A DNA stretch of 64,000 bases from Streptomyces flavochromogenes (GTDB lineage Bacteria; Actinomycetota; Actinomycetes; Streptomycetales; Streptomycetaceae). The DNA lies in assembly GCF_000717595.1 (NCBI RefSeq), contig NZ_JNZO01000008.1, forward strand, positions 1 through 64,000, read 5' to 3'. Of the stretch, positions 51,305 through 59,772 are shown one piece after another; position 1 is the first letter of the stretch, and each line of letters starts with the position of its first letter. The position numbers and the translations under genes are program-made. A model generated the notes under the pieces. The model was not told where the DNA came from and did no database searches. It saw only the letters and a list, made by a program, of their open reading frames with translations.

Positions 51305-52417
51305 ATGCCAGCAGGTCTGCGGGCTCGCCCCGACGCCCCGACGCGCACCCAGTTCAACCTCGGTCGCGCGCTGCCCTTCCTGGTCCTGGCGGTGGCGTTC
51401 GTCGCCGACCTGCTGACGCCCGACCGGGACCGCTTCGACCGGCTCCTCGTCGCCGCGCCCGCGCTCGCCGCCGTCACCTGGAGCGTGCCCTGGACGATCG
51501 CCATCGGTGTGCTCGCCGTCGTGGCCCGGCTGGTCCTCAGCCTCATCAGGGGCGAGTTCGCCGCGGCGCCCGAACTCGTCACGAACCTGACCGTGATCGC
51601 CGGCGTCACCGCCGCCGCTGCCTGGGTCAGCCGGGTCCGCACCCGCTACGAGCGGGACATGCGCGAACTCACCGCCGTCGCCGAGGTCGTCCAGCGGGTC
51701 GTGCTGCGCCCGCTCCCCGCCCACCTCGGCCGCTTCGACCTGCATCTGCTGTACGTGGCGGCCGCGGCCAAGGCCAGGATCGGCGGCGACTTCTACGAGG
51801 CCGTACGGATCCCCGGCGCGGTGCGGATCATGCTCGGCGACGTCCAGGGCAAGGGCCTCGGCGCCGTCGAGACGGCCTCCGTGCTCCTCGGCTCCTTCCG
51901 CGCCGCGGTCGACGACGCCGCCGACCTGGCCGCGCTGGCCGACCGGCTCGACGAGGGCCTCGCCCGCTACGGCGCCTGGGATCCGGACTCCGACGCCGCC
52001 GAACGCTTCGCCACCGTCGTCCTCGTGGAACTCCCCGACGGCGAGGACATCGCACGGCTCCTCAGCTGCGGCCACCCCGCCCCGCTGCTCCAGCGAGGCG
52101 GCGAGGTCGAGCTCGTGCACTTCGCCGACCCCTCGCTGCCCGTGAACCTCGCGGGCCTCGCTGACTCCCACCACCGCATCGAGGAGGTGCCGTTCGGGCC
52201 GGGGGACCGGATGCTGCTCTACACCGACGGCGTCAGCGAGACCCGCGACCGGACCGGCACCTTCTACCCGCTGGAACTGCGCCTGCGCGGCTGGGTGCGG
52301 GAACCGGCCGAGGAGGTGCCGGACCTCCTCCACAAGGACCTCACCGACTACGGCGCCGGCGGCCTCGACGACGACGTCGCCGCCCTGCTCGTGGCGCTTC
52401 CGCGCGCATCCCGCTGA
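51305..52417 (+). CDS. Membrane PP2C/SpoIIE-type serine phosphatase
   Basis: 370 aa. Three N-terminal hydrophobic segments (LPFLVLAVAFVADLL, RLLVAAPALAAVTWSVPWTIAIG, LVTNLTVIAGVTAAAAWV) are followed by a phosphatase domain (about 140-365): AKARIGGDFYEAV (metal Asp), MLGDVQGKGLGAVETA, LLLYTDGVSETRD, and GLDDDVAALLVAL. The ATG is 1 bp after the MFS stop, so it may be read through. Such enzymes commonly target anti-sigma-factor antagonists. Confidence 0.93.
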   Translation: MPAGLRARPDAPTRTQFNLGRALPFLVLAVAFVADLLTPDRDRFDRLLVAAPALAAVTWSVPWTIAIGVLAVVARLVLSLIRGEFAAAPELVTNLTVIAGVTAAAAWVSRVRTRYERDMRELTAVAEVVQRVVLRPLPAHLGRFDLHLLYVAAAAKARIGGDFYEAVRIPGAVRIMLGDVQGKGLGAVETASVLLGSFRAAVDDAADLAALADRLDEGLARYGAWDPDSDAAERFATVVLVELPDGEDIARLLSCGHPAPLLQRGGEVELVHFADPSLPVNLAGLADSHHRIEEVPFGPGDRMLLYTDGVSETRDRTGTFYPLELRLRGWVREPAEEVPDLLHKDLTDYGAGGLDDDVAALLVALPRASR

Positions 52418-52590
52418 GCCCGACCCGCCCCCCGTCGTCACCAAACATCGAGTTCGGGGCGGCTTGTGTCGTTCCCTGCCGGTTGCGTGACTCGTGCGCT
52501 GTTCGTGCGCTCTGGCCGCTCCGACCCGCATACGTGAGGCTTGCGACCGTCCGCATCGCGGACAGTCACCAGTCCAGTCGAGAGGAACGG

Positions 52591-54522
52591 GTGCACGTGC
52601 CCCAGGAGAACCCCTTCACCACCGGCTCGTCCGAACACTTTCCCGGCTTCCGGGACGTCACGGCGGCCCTGACCGCGGCCGAGACCTCCCGGATCACCGC
52701 ACGCGGCCTCTGGGCCGCCGACGGAACGGTGGACCCCGGCGCCGTCCGGCTCGGCCAGACCCTCGCCAACGCGCTCCTGAGCGACACGACCGACGGCACC
52801 GACGCCGCCACGGCACTGCTCCCCGCCGAACTCGCCGCGATCGTCGAGGAGGTGCGCGGCCTGGCGCTGCCCGCGTACCACCGCATCGAAGGGGCAGCCG
52901 AGAGCGAGGGAGCCGCGGAGAACGTCCGACTCTCCGCGTTCAGCCTCCGACAGCTCGGCCCGGGCCCGCACCCGCTCGTCGTCGTGCCCGCCGGGTGGAC
53001 CCCCTTCGGCTGGCCGCTGTTCCTCTGGTCGTACCTCGTCCTCGCGCGCAAGGGCTATCACGTCCTCGCCTACACCCCGCGCGGCCTCGGCATCCCCGGA
53101 CTGCCCTCCACCTCCAGCGGCTTCGTCGACGTCGCCGGACCCCACGACTGGGCCGACGGCTCCGCGGTCATCGACTTCGCCGTCGACCGCTTCGCCCCGA
53201 GCGTCATCGGCTTCATGGGCGAGTCGTACGGTTCCGGCATCAGCCAGCTCGTGGCCGCCCACGACGACCGGGTCGCCGCCGTCGTCGCCCTCAGCACCTG
53301 GGGCAACCTCGCGACCAGTCTCTACGACCACAACACCCGCCATCTCGCGGCCGTGAAGGCCCTCCTCGCCCTGACCGGCGGACCGGTCGAGAGCAAGTTC
53401 GACGAGGCCAACCGGGAGATCCTCGCCGACTTCCAGGCCGACCGGAACCTGGACGCCGTCGTCGACTGGGGCCTCAAGCGCGCCCCCGAGTCGTACCTCA
53501 CCCTGACCAACGAGAAGGGCACACCGACCTTCTTCTCCCACACCTGGCACGAGAGCCTCTTCGCGGTCAACCAGACCCTGGAGACCTTCAACGGCCTGGA
53601 CGTGCCCAAGCGGCTCAACATGTGGATCGGCGACCATGCCGCGCCCGAGGGCCCCGCGCTCATCGGCCCGCCCGCCGTCCGGGGCGAGGTCAACCTCCCC
53701 ATGGCGGAGGCGTACGCCTGGCTCGACCATCACCTCACGGGTGAGCGCAACGGCGTGGAGGAGTGGCCCCAGGTCTGCAACCAGGTGATGTTCTCGTACG
53801 TGACGGAACCCGTCCTGGACCCGGAGACCGGCGAACCGACCGGCGAGAACCGGATCGTGGTGCCCGCCCGCCGCGAGACGAGCCCCGGCTGGAGCGAGGT
53901 CACCGGCAGCACCGAGGTGTTCGGCCTCACCGGCGACGGCGCGGGCGGCACCGACGGCCGGCTCGTCCCCACGGGCGGGCCCGGGGCGGAGGAGACGGGC
54001 TGGCGGCGTGCGTTCCTCGCGGGCGTGGACACCGAGGCCACCGCCATGGACGCGATCATGAAGACCGGTCAGGCGGAGTGGAGGGGCAACCCCAAGATCT
54101 ACGACACCCACAAGATCGACCGCCGCCACGCGGTCGCGTGGACGACCGAACCGCTCGTCTCGCCCGACGGGGCGGAGGCCGTCGGCCGCCGCGTCCGGGG
54201 CATCCCCCGGCTGCGCCTCACCGTCCGCTCCACGGCCACCTCGGCGAGCCTCTACGCCCACCTTCTGGACGTCGCCGAGGACGGCACGGCCCGGATCATC
54301 ACCCACGAGCCGCTCAACGTGTACGGCCTGACGCCCGAACAGGACACCACCGTCACCTGGAGCCTCCAGGCGGCCGCGTACGACATCCCCTCGGGGAACC
54401 GGCTGATGCTGGTCGTCGACAGCAAGGACCCGCTGTACGGCGACGCCTCCGTCACCTGGACGCAGACCGTCATCGGCTCCCCGGAGGACGAACCGTCCCG
54501 CCTGGAACTGCCGCTCGGCTGA
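52591..54522 (+). CDS. S15/CocE-type alpha/beta hydrolase
   Basis: 643 aa, GTG start preceded by GAGAGGAA. The fold has the nucleophile elbow GESYGSGIS (about 212), YTPRGLGIPG in the oxyanion-loop region, and a late jelly-roll-like C-terminal domain (RLRLTVRSTATSASLYAHLLDVAEDG) as in Xaa-Pro peptidase S15 and cocaine esterase. No signal peptide, so it is probably cytoplasmic. The substrate is unknown. Confidence 0.87.
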   Translation: MHVPQENPFTTGSSEHFPGFRDVTAALTAAETSRITARGLWAADGTVDPGAVRLGQTLANALLSDTTDGTDAATALLPAELAAIVEEVRGLALPAYHRIEGAAESEGAAENVRLSAFSLRQLGPGPHPLVVVPAGWTPFGWPLFLWSYLVLARKGYHVLAYTPRGLGIPGLPSTSSGFVDVAGPHDWADGSAVIDFAVDRFAPSVIGFMGESYGSGISQLVAAHDDRVAAVVALSTWGNLATSLYDHNTRHLAAVKALLALTGGPVESKFDEANREILADFQADRNLDAVVDWGLKRAPESYLTLTNEKGTPTFFSHTWHESLFAVNQTLETFNGLDVPKRLNMWIGDHAAPEGPALIGPPAVRGEVNLPMAEAYAWLDHHLTGERNGVEEWPQVCNQVMFSYVTEPVLDPETGEPTGENRIVVPARRETSPGWSEVTGSTEVFGLTGDGAGGTDGRLVPTGGPGAEETGWRRAFLAGVDTEATAMDAIMKTGQAEWRGNPKIYDTHKIDRRHAVAWTTEPLVSPDGAEAVGRRVRGIPRLRLTVRSTATSASLYAHLLDVAEDGTARIITHEPLNVYGLTPEQDTTVTWSLQAAAYDIPSGNRLMLVVDSKDPLYGDASVTWTQTVIGSPEDEPSRLELPLG

Positions 54523-54556
54523 CGCGGGCGGCCCCCGCCCGCATCGCACGACGGAC

Positions 54557-54584
54557 GGGCCCGCGGCTTCACGCGCGCGGGCCC
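54557..54584. terminator. Bidirectional hairpin
   Basis: GGGCCCGCG (54557) and CGCGGGCCC (54576) form a 9-bp perfect stem, 34 bp after the hydrolase stop and 40 bp from the convergent monooxygenase end. Confidence 0.6.
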
Positions 54585-54624
54585 GGCCGTCACGGGTGCC
54601 ACCCCGCAGGGGCAGGCCCGGACG

Positions 54625-55989
54625 TCACACCACCGGGGCGAGCCCCAGATGCTCCCGGAGCGTCGTGCCCGTGTACGCGGACCGGTACACGCCCCGTTCC
54701 TGGAGTTCGGGGACGAGCAGCTCCACGATGTCGTCGAGACCGTCCGGCACCAGGTACGGCGAGATGTTGAAGCCGTCGAGGGCCCCGTGCCGGACGAACC
54801 GGGCGAACCTCTCGGCGAGTCCGGCCGGGGTTCCCACATGGCCGCGCTGCGGGCCGAGCTCGATGACCGTCTCGCGCAGCGACCAGCCGTTGGCCTCGGC
54901 CTTCGCACGCCACTCGGCCACCGTGTCGAGGGTCTCGCCCAGCTGACGGGTGCCGAACCTCCCGTCGTACGCGGCGACCACCGGCTCCTCGGCGGGCAGC
55001 GGCCCGTCGGCGTCCCGCCCCGACAGGTCGAAGCCCCACAGCCGGCTCGCGATGCCGAGGGCCACCGCGGGAGTGACCTGTCCGAGGCGGACCCAGCGCG
55101 CCTTCTCCTCCGCCTCCTTCTCGGTGGCCCCGATGACGATCTCCGTACCCGGCAGGATCCTCAGCGCGTCCTCGGCCCGGCCCGCAGCCCGCAGCCGGCG
55201 CCGGATGTCCTCCGCGAAGGCGAGCGCGTCGTCGAAGTCCGTACCGTGCGCCGAGAACACCACATCCGCCTGACGGGCGGCGAAGTCCCGTCCCTCGCCG
55301 GAATCGCCCGCCTGGAAGATCACCGGATGCCCCTGCGCACTGCGCGGCAGCGTCGGAACCAGGTCGACGTCGAAGTGCGCGCCCGTCGACCGTACGCGTC
55401 CCACCGCCTCCGGAACCGACCAGGACCGGGCGTCGACGGACCCGGCCACCGCACCCTCCGCCCAGGAGTTCCACACGGCCCGGGCCACCGAAAGGAACTC
55501 CTCGGCGCGCCGGTAGCGGTCGGCGTGGTCGAGGAACCCGCCACGCCGGAAGTTCTCCCCGGTCCAGGCGTTGTGCGTGGTCACCACGTTCCAGCCGGCC
55601 CGGCCGCCCGACAACAGGTCGAGACCGGCGAGGCGCCGGGCGAGATCGCCCGGCTCGTTGAACGTCGTGTTGGACGTGGAGACGAGACCGATCCGCTCGG
55701 TCGCGGCGGCGAGCGCCGACAACTGGGTGATCGAGTCCGGGCGGCCGGCGACGTCCAGCTCGTGGATACCGCCCTCCGACTCGCGCAGCCGCAGGCCGTC
55801 CCCGAGGAAGAAGGCGTCGAAGAGCCCACGCTCGGCGGTCCGCGCGACCCGGAGGAAGGAGGCCGGATCGATCTGGGAGCCGCTTGAAGGGTCCGACCAG
55901 ATCGTCCAGTGGTTGACGCCCTGGAAGAACACCCCGAAATGCAGCTGCGCGCCCGGACGGGGGACGTCGGCGGGATCGGTGCGGGTCAT
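54625..55989 (-). CDS. NtaA/SnaA/DszA-type FMNH2-dependent monooxygenase
   Basis: 454 aa of the luciferase-like monooxygenase fold: HFGVFFQGVNHWTIWSDP, SFLRVARTAERGLFDAFFLGDGL, TTFNEPGDLARRLAGLDLLSGGRAGWNVVTTHN, and GHPVIFQAGDSGEGRDFAARQAD. The subfamily acts on sulfur or nitrogen compounds (e.g. DszA, NtaA) using FMNH2 supplied by a separate reductase not seen here. Its start overlaps the stop of the next upstream gene (ATGA). The upstream cysteine leader suggests a sulfur-scavenging role. Confidence 0.92.
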   Translation of the reverse strand: MTRTDPADVPRPGAQLHFGVFFQGVNHWTIWSDPSSGSQIDPASFLRVARTAERGLFDAFFLGDGLRLRESEGGIHELDVAGRPDSITQLSALAAATERIGLVSTSNTTFNEPGDLARRLAGLDLLSGGRAGWNVVTTHNAWTGENFRRGGFLDHADRYRRAEEFLSVARAVWNSWAEGAVAGSVDARSWSVPEAVGRVRSTGAHFDVDLVPTLPRSAQGHPVIFQAGDSGEGRDFAARQADVVFSAHGTDFDDALAFAEDIRRRLRAAGRAEDALRILPGTEIVIGATEKEAEEKARWVRLGQVTPAVALGIASRLWGFDLSGRDADGPLPAEEPVVAAYDGRFGTRQLGETLDTVAEWRAKAEANGWSLRETVIELGPQRGHVGTPAGLAERFARFVRHGALDGFNISPYLVPDGLDDIVELLVPELQERGVYRSAYTGTTLREHLGLAPVV

Positions 55990-57110
55990 CGGATCTCCTC
56001 CCGTACGGGCGTGGCGGCGGCACTGTCGGTCGTCGTGAAGCGGCTGAGGGGACGGGGAAGGCCCAGGGAGGCGCGCAGGGTGGTGCCGGGCAGCGGCGGG
56101 GCCGCGATCCGCCGGACGACCAGCTCGGGCAGCACGAGCCGGGAGAGCACGGCGAGGTCCTCGTCGAGCACGAGCGGATGCAGCCGCACCCCGTCCACGT
56201 GCCCGTGCAACTCCGTGAGCAGGGACACCAGACCGGCGGCGGGTCCGGTGTACCGCAGCCGGTCCGGCCGGGCGGTCCACGGGGCGTACCGCTCCAGGTC
56301 GGTGATCCGTTCCCGCGCGGTCTCGTGCGGGGTGTCCAGGGCCACCTCGATCTCGGCGAAGGCGCGCGGTGTCGCGGTGTCGCCCGCGGCCGCCGCGGCC
56401 ACGTCGGCGACGCTGCCGCCGCCGATCAGCGCCACATCGGTCAGTTCGGCCGGAACGATTCCCGGGCGGGCGAGGACCACGGGCCGCCCCTGCGGCGGGC
56501 GCGGCACGATCGACGGCCCCTTCACGGCGTACGTCTCACCGGCGAAGTCGATGGGATGGAGCCGCGACCGGTCGAGATAGCGGCTGGTGGCCACCGACCG
56601 GATCACCGCGTCGTCCTCCCACGAGTCCCACAGATCCCGTACGACCCGGAGTCCGTCGCGGGCCTCGCGTGCCGTCGCGTCGGGCCCCTCGACCGGTGGC
56701 CGTCCCCAGGCACGGGCGGCGGCGGGGTCCGTCTCGACCCCCACCACCCATCCGGCCCGACCGGCCGAGACATGGTCGAGGGAGGCGAGCTGCGAGGACA
56801 CGTGGAACGGCTCGGCGTAGGTGGTCGCGAGGACCGGGGCCACCCCGAGGACGCTGGTCGACGCGGCGACGAACGCGGCCCGCTCGACCGCGCCGATCCG
56901 GCCCGCGGGACCGGCGCCGGAACCCGGCGGCAGAATCGAGTCGTCCAGGGTGACCAGGGTGAACCCGGCGTTCTCGGCGACGGACGCGACCCGGGAGAGC
57001 CGACGCGGGGTCAGCAGCTCGCCGGGGGAGTGCGCGGCACGGCGCCACGCGGCCGGATGGGCACCGTCACCGTCTATCTCGACGGCCAGGCGCAGGGCGG
57101 GGCGAGGCAT
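55986..57110 (-). CDS. LLM-class flavin-dependent oxidoreductase
   Basis: 374 aa, luciferase-like fold but shorter and more divergent than its partner: LSRVASVAENAGFTLVTLDDS, VERAAFVAASTSVLGVAPVL, FHVSSQLASLDHVSAGRAGWVVG, RDGLRVVRDLWDSWEDDAV. It is the first gene of the operon after the leader peptide and overlaps the following monooxygenase by 4 bp, so the two probably act in one pathway of sulfur or nitrogen compound breakdown. Confidence 0.9.
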   Translation of the reverse strand: MPRPALRLAVEIDGDGAHPAAWRRAAHSPGELLTPRRLSRVASVAENAGFTLVTLDDSILPPGSGAGPAGRIGAVERAAFVAASTSVLGVAPVLATTYAEPFHVSSQLASLDHVSAGRAGWVVGVETDPAAARAWGRPPVEGPDATAREARDGLRVVRDLWDSWEDDAVIRSVATSRYLDRSRLHPIDFAGETYAVKGPSIVPRPPQGRPVVLARPGIVPAELTDVALIGGGSVADVAAAAAGDTATPRAFAEIEVALDTPHETARERITDLERYAPWTARPDRLRYTGPAAGLVSLLTELHGHVDGVRLHPLVLDEDLAVLSRLVLPELVVRRIAAPPLPGTTLRASLGLPRPLSRFTTTDSAAATPVREEIR

Positions 57111-57226
57111 GGGAAGTCCTTCCGGAAGACAGGGGCGCGCCGACAGGACCCACGGGCGCGCGGAGGGCGCGACGGCGCGGGGCCGGGCGGCGGGATGTCA
57201 GCGGACGCGCGGAACCACGGGGTGGG

Positions 57227-57307
57227 TCAGACGCGGGGGGAAGGACAGATGGCCGAGGAGGTACGGCAGAAGTCGACGTGCCGTCGGCAGACGAGCCGCG
57301 CGCTCAC
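57227..57307 (-). CDS. Cysteine-containing leader peptide
   Basis: 26-aa ORF, GTG start, beginning SARLVCRRHVDFCRTSSAIC and with cysteines at 7, 14 and 21. It matches the short Streptomyces leader-peptide pattern (R-L-x-x-R-R-H-V-D-x-x-R-x-x-S-A-x-C) found upstream of sulfur-metabolism genes. Translation rate through the cysteine codons would sense cysteinyl-tRNA and attenuate the downstream genes. It lies 117 bp upstream of the flavin monooxygenase operon on the same strand. The remaining 518-bp gap holds no other gene that I can support. Confidence 0.75.
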   Translation of the reverse strand: MSARLVCRRHVDFCRTSSAICPSPRV

Positions 57308-57628
57308 CCGGACGCCGGGACGGAGGCCGTGCGGCTTCGCGCTCGCCTCGCGCACATCCGCCTCCCCGCAGGTCCGGGCCGAGATCCCGTCCGGGTTCAG
57401 GAAGGGAGCGCTTCAGCTTAGGCAGGCCGCCTTCCGCACTGTCAAGGCCGTACCGGGAGACGGGCGGGCGGACGGACGCCGACGGAAGGGGAGTCGGCCC
57501 TGCGCCCCGGCAAGTGGGCCGGTCCCGAAGCCACTTCATCCGGACCGCGGCGCGTACACCCCTGGTCTGACGGCACATGGGCCCGCAGCAGGACGCGCTG
57601 CGGCGGCGGGGCCTTCTAGCGTGTCCTC

Positions 57629-58798
57629 ATGATCCGATTCACCAGGGCGGCCGTCGCCGCTCTCCTCGTCTGCTCCGTCGCCTTACCCGCCGGTGTGGCA
57701 ACCGCGGCCGGTCCCGGTGCCCCGCCGCAGTCGGCCGCACAGCCGGCGAAGGCGGCCACGCTGCCCGCACCCACCGGGCCGCACTCCGTCGGAAGCACCG
57801 TCCTCCCGCTCGTCGACCGCTCCCGCACCGACCCGTGGGTTCCCACCGCCGACGGACGCGCGCTGATGGTCACCCTGCACTACCCGGCCGCGGCCACCGG
57901 CGGTGGCCGCCCCGCCCCGTACGCCACCGGGGAGGAGGCGCGACTGCTCGCCGAGCAGCTCGGGCCCGGTGTCTCCGGCGACGTCCTCGCCCGTACGCGC
58001 ACGCACAGCAGGACCGGCGCGCGGCCCGCCCCGGGGCGTCGCCCCCTGGTACTGCTCTCACCGGGCTTCAGCGTCTCCCGCTGGACCCTCACCCATCTCG
58101 CCGAGGACCTCGCCTCGCGCGGCTACGTCGTCGCCTCCGTCGACCACGCCTACGAGTCCTACGGGATCAGCCTTCCCGGCGGCCGCACCCTCACCTGCGT
58201 CGCCTGCACGGCCCTCGACGAGGGAGGGGTCCACGGCAGCGTGGTCACCTCGACCCGCGCCGCCGACATGCGCTACGTCCTGGACCGGCTCACCGGACCC
58301 AGGCCCGCCTGGAAGCACGCCGGCCTGATCGACGCGCGTCGGATCGGCATGGCGGGCCACTCCATCGGCGGGGCGAGCGCGGCCTCGGCGATGGTGGCCG
58401 ATCCGCGCATCGACGCCGGGATCAACATGGACGGGTCCTTCTGGGAGGACCTGCCGGCGGACGGCCTGCGGGGCCGCCCGTTCATGATGCTCGGGACCCA
58501 CGACGCCATGCATCTGCCCGGGGGGACGGACACCACCTGGGACCGGACGTGGAACGGCCTCGACGGATGGAAGCGCTGGGTCACCGTGGCAGGCTCCGAG
58601 CACTTCACCTTCTCCGACGGGCCCGTGATCTCGCGCCACTTCGGCCTGCCGCAGCCCGAGCTGCCCACCGACCGCGCCGTCGCCGTCACCCGTACGTACG
58701 TCGCCGCCTTCTTCGACCGGCACCTGCGCGGACTCCCGCGCCCGCTGCTCGACGGCCCGTCCCCGGCGAACCCGGAGGTCCACTTCCAGCACCGCTGA
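57629..58798 (+). CDS. Secreted PAF-acetylhydrolase-like alpha/beta hydrolase
   Basis: 389 aa with a signal peptide (RAAVAALLVCSVALPAGVATAAG). The lipase elbow is MAGHSIGGASA (about 248), SPGFSVSRWTLTHLAEDLASRGYVVASVDH shows the oxyanion strand region, and GSEHFTFSD supplies the likely histidine. It resembles plasma-type PAF-acetylhydrolases and polyester hydrolases. It releases acyl chains from phospholipids or esters outside the cell. CxxC (CVACTAL) could form a disulfide. Confidence 0.9.
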   Translation: MIRFTRAAVAALLVCSVALPAGVATAAGPGAPPQSAAQPAKAATLPAPTGPHSVGSTVLPLVDRSRTDPWVPTADGRALMVTLHYPAAATGGGRPAPYATGEEARLLAEQLGPGVSGDVLARTRTHSRTGARPAPGRRPLVLLSPGFSVSRWTLTHLAEDLASRGYVVASVDHAYESYGISLPGGRTLTCVACTALDEGGVHGSVVTSTRAADMRYVLDRLTGPRPAWKHAGLIDARRIGMAGHSIGGASAASAMVADPRIDAGINMDGSFWEDLPADGLRGRPFMMLGTHDAMHLPGGTDTTWDRTWNGLDGWKRWVTVAGSEHFTFSDGPVISRHFGLPQPELPTDRAVAVTRTYVAAFFDRHLRGLPRPLLDGPSPANPEVHFQHR

Positions 58799-58809
58799 CC
58801 GGCACGGAG

Positions 58810-58841
58810 CCCGGGCGGCCGTCACGCGGCGGCCGCCGGGG
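58810..58841. terminator. Bidirectional hairpin
   Basis: GGGCGGCCG pairs with CGGCCGCC after the hydrolase stop and just before the convergent nucleosidase end. Confidence 0.5.
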
Positions 58842-58849
58842 TCGTCCCC

Positions 58850-59434
58850 TCAGACGCGGTACGGGGTGTTCGCCGCCGCCCAGTCGGCGAGAATCCGCGC
58901 GCAGTCGGCGACCGACTCGCGCCAGGTGCGGGCCGCGCCCTCCCCGGCCTCGTCGCTGACGTGCTTCACGATCCGCAGCGGCACTCCGGCGGTCGCGGCG
59001 ACGTGCGCCAGGGCGTACCCCTCCATGTCGACGAGAGCGGCCTGCTCCGCGAGCCGGGCGCGGGCGGCCTCGTCCGAGATGAACGTGTCCCCGGTCGCCA
59101 GGACCGTGTCACCGCCGTCCGGGAGCGCCAGCGGCGCGCCGTACGACTCGCCCGTCAGCGTGGCGAGCAGCCTGCCGTCGAAGTCGTGCTGCACCACGGT
59201 GCCGATCACATGCGTTCCCGTCATGCCGGGACGCAGCGCCCCCGCCGTACCCAGGTTCACGATTCCGGAGGGCCGCGGGCCGCGGCCCAGGGCGAGCGCG
59301 AGCCCGGTCGCCGCGTTCACCTTGCCCATGCCGGTCAGCAGCACCGGCAGGTCCGTGTCCAGGAACTGCGCCTCCTCCTTGACGGCGAGGACGAGCAGCG
59401 GACGGTCGGCGGCGATCTCTCCCAAGAGTTCCAT
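58850..59434 (-). CDS. Nucleosidase / purine-nucleoside-phosphorylase-like protein
   Basis: 194 aa. The PNP_UDP-type fold is seen in VLLTGMGKVNAATGLALALG, IVNLGTAGALRPGMTGTHVIG, ATGDTFISDEAARARLAEQAALVDMEGYALAHVAATAGVPLRIVKHVSDEA. The DMEGYA segment gives the ribose-contact Glu and the C-terminal HVSDEA carries the purine-contact Asp. Short but complete. It would cleave MTA/SAH or other nucleosides in the cytoplasm. The start is ATG 59434, with GTG 59443 as an alternative. Confidence 0.88.
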   Translation of the reverse strand: MELLGEIAADRPLLVLAVKEEAQFLDTDLPVLLTGMGKVNAATGLALALGRGPRPSGIVNLGTAGALRPGMTGTHVIGTVVQHDFDGRLLATLTGESYGAPLALPDGGDTVLATGDTFISDEAARARLAEQAALVDMEGYALAHVAATAGVPLRIVKHVSDEAGEGAARTWRESVADCARILADWAAANTPYRV

Positions 59435-59500
59435 GGGGGCCACGCTAGTTCGCGGCCCCTTCCGCCGTACAGCCGAGGTCCCGGTGGGCGCGACGGGCGC

Positions 59501-59710
59501 TCACCGCAGCGACAGGCCGCGCTCCGCGAGCTCCTCGCCGAGCACGCGCAGCGCCTTCGGGCCCACACCGTGCAGGGCCGCGAGTTCGGCTGCGGCAACA
59601 CCGTCGAGCTGATCGAACCGGGTGTACCCGGCCGCGGCGAGCGCGCGGGTGGCGGGCGCGCCGATGGCGCGGGGGAATTCCGTCTCGGGACGGTCGGATC
59701 CGGTGGCCAT
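59501..59710 (-). CDS. Small helix-hairpin-helix protein
   Basis: 69 aa. Residues FPRAIGAPATRALAAAGYTRFDQLDGVAAAELAALHGVGPKALRVLGEEL form two HhH-like units similar to the RNA polymerase alpha C-terminal domain and to other small DNA-binding HhH proteins. It is probably a DNA- or RNA-binding module. It lies downstream of the VWA gene. Confidence 0.85.
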   Translation of the reverse strand: MATGSDRPETEFPRAIGAPATRALAAAGYTRFDQLDGVAAAELAALHGVGPKALRVLGEELAERGLSLR

Positions 59711-59772
59711 GGCCCGATGGTGCCACGTGGGGGAGGATTCCGGCCCGCTCACCGCCGAGGCGCCGCACGCGT

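Noticed and set aside
57198..57578. 126-residue minus-strand ORF covering the leader region
   Set aside because: It is in a different frame from the leader peptide, which alone matches a known family pattern, and it has no start signal.
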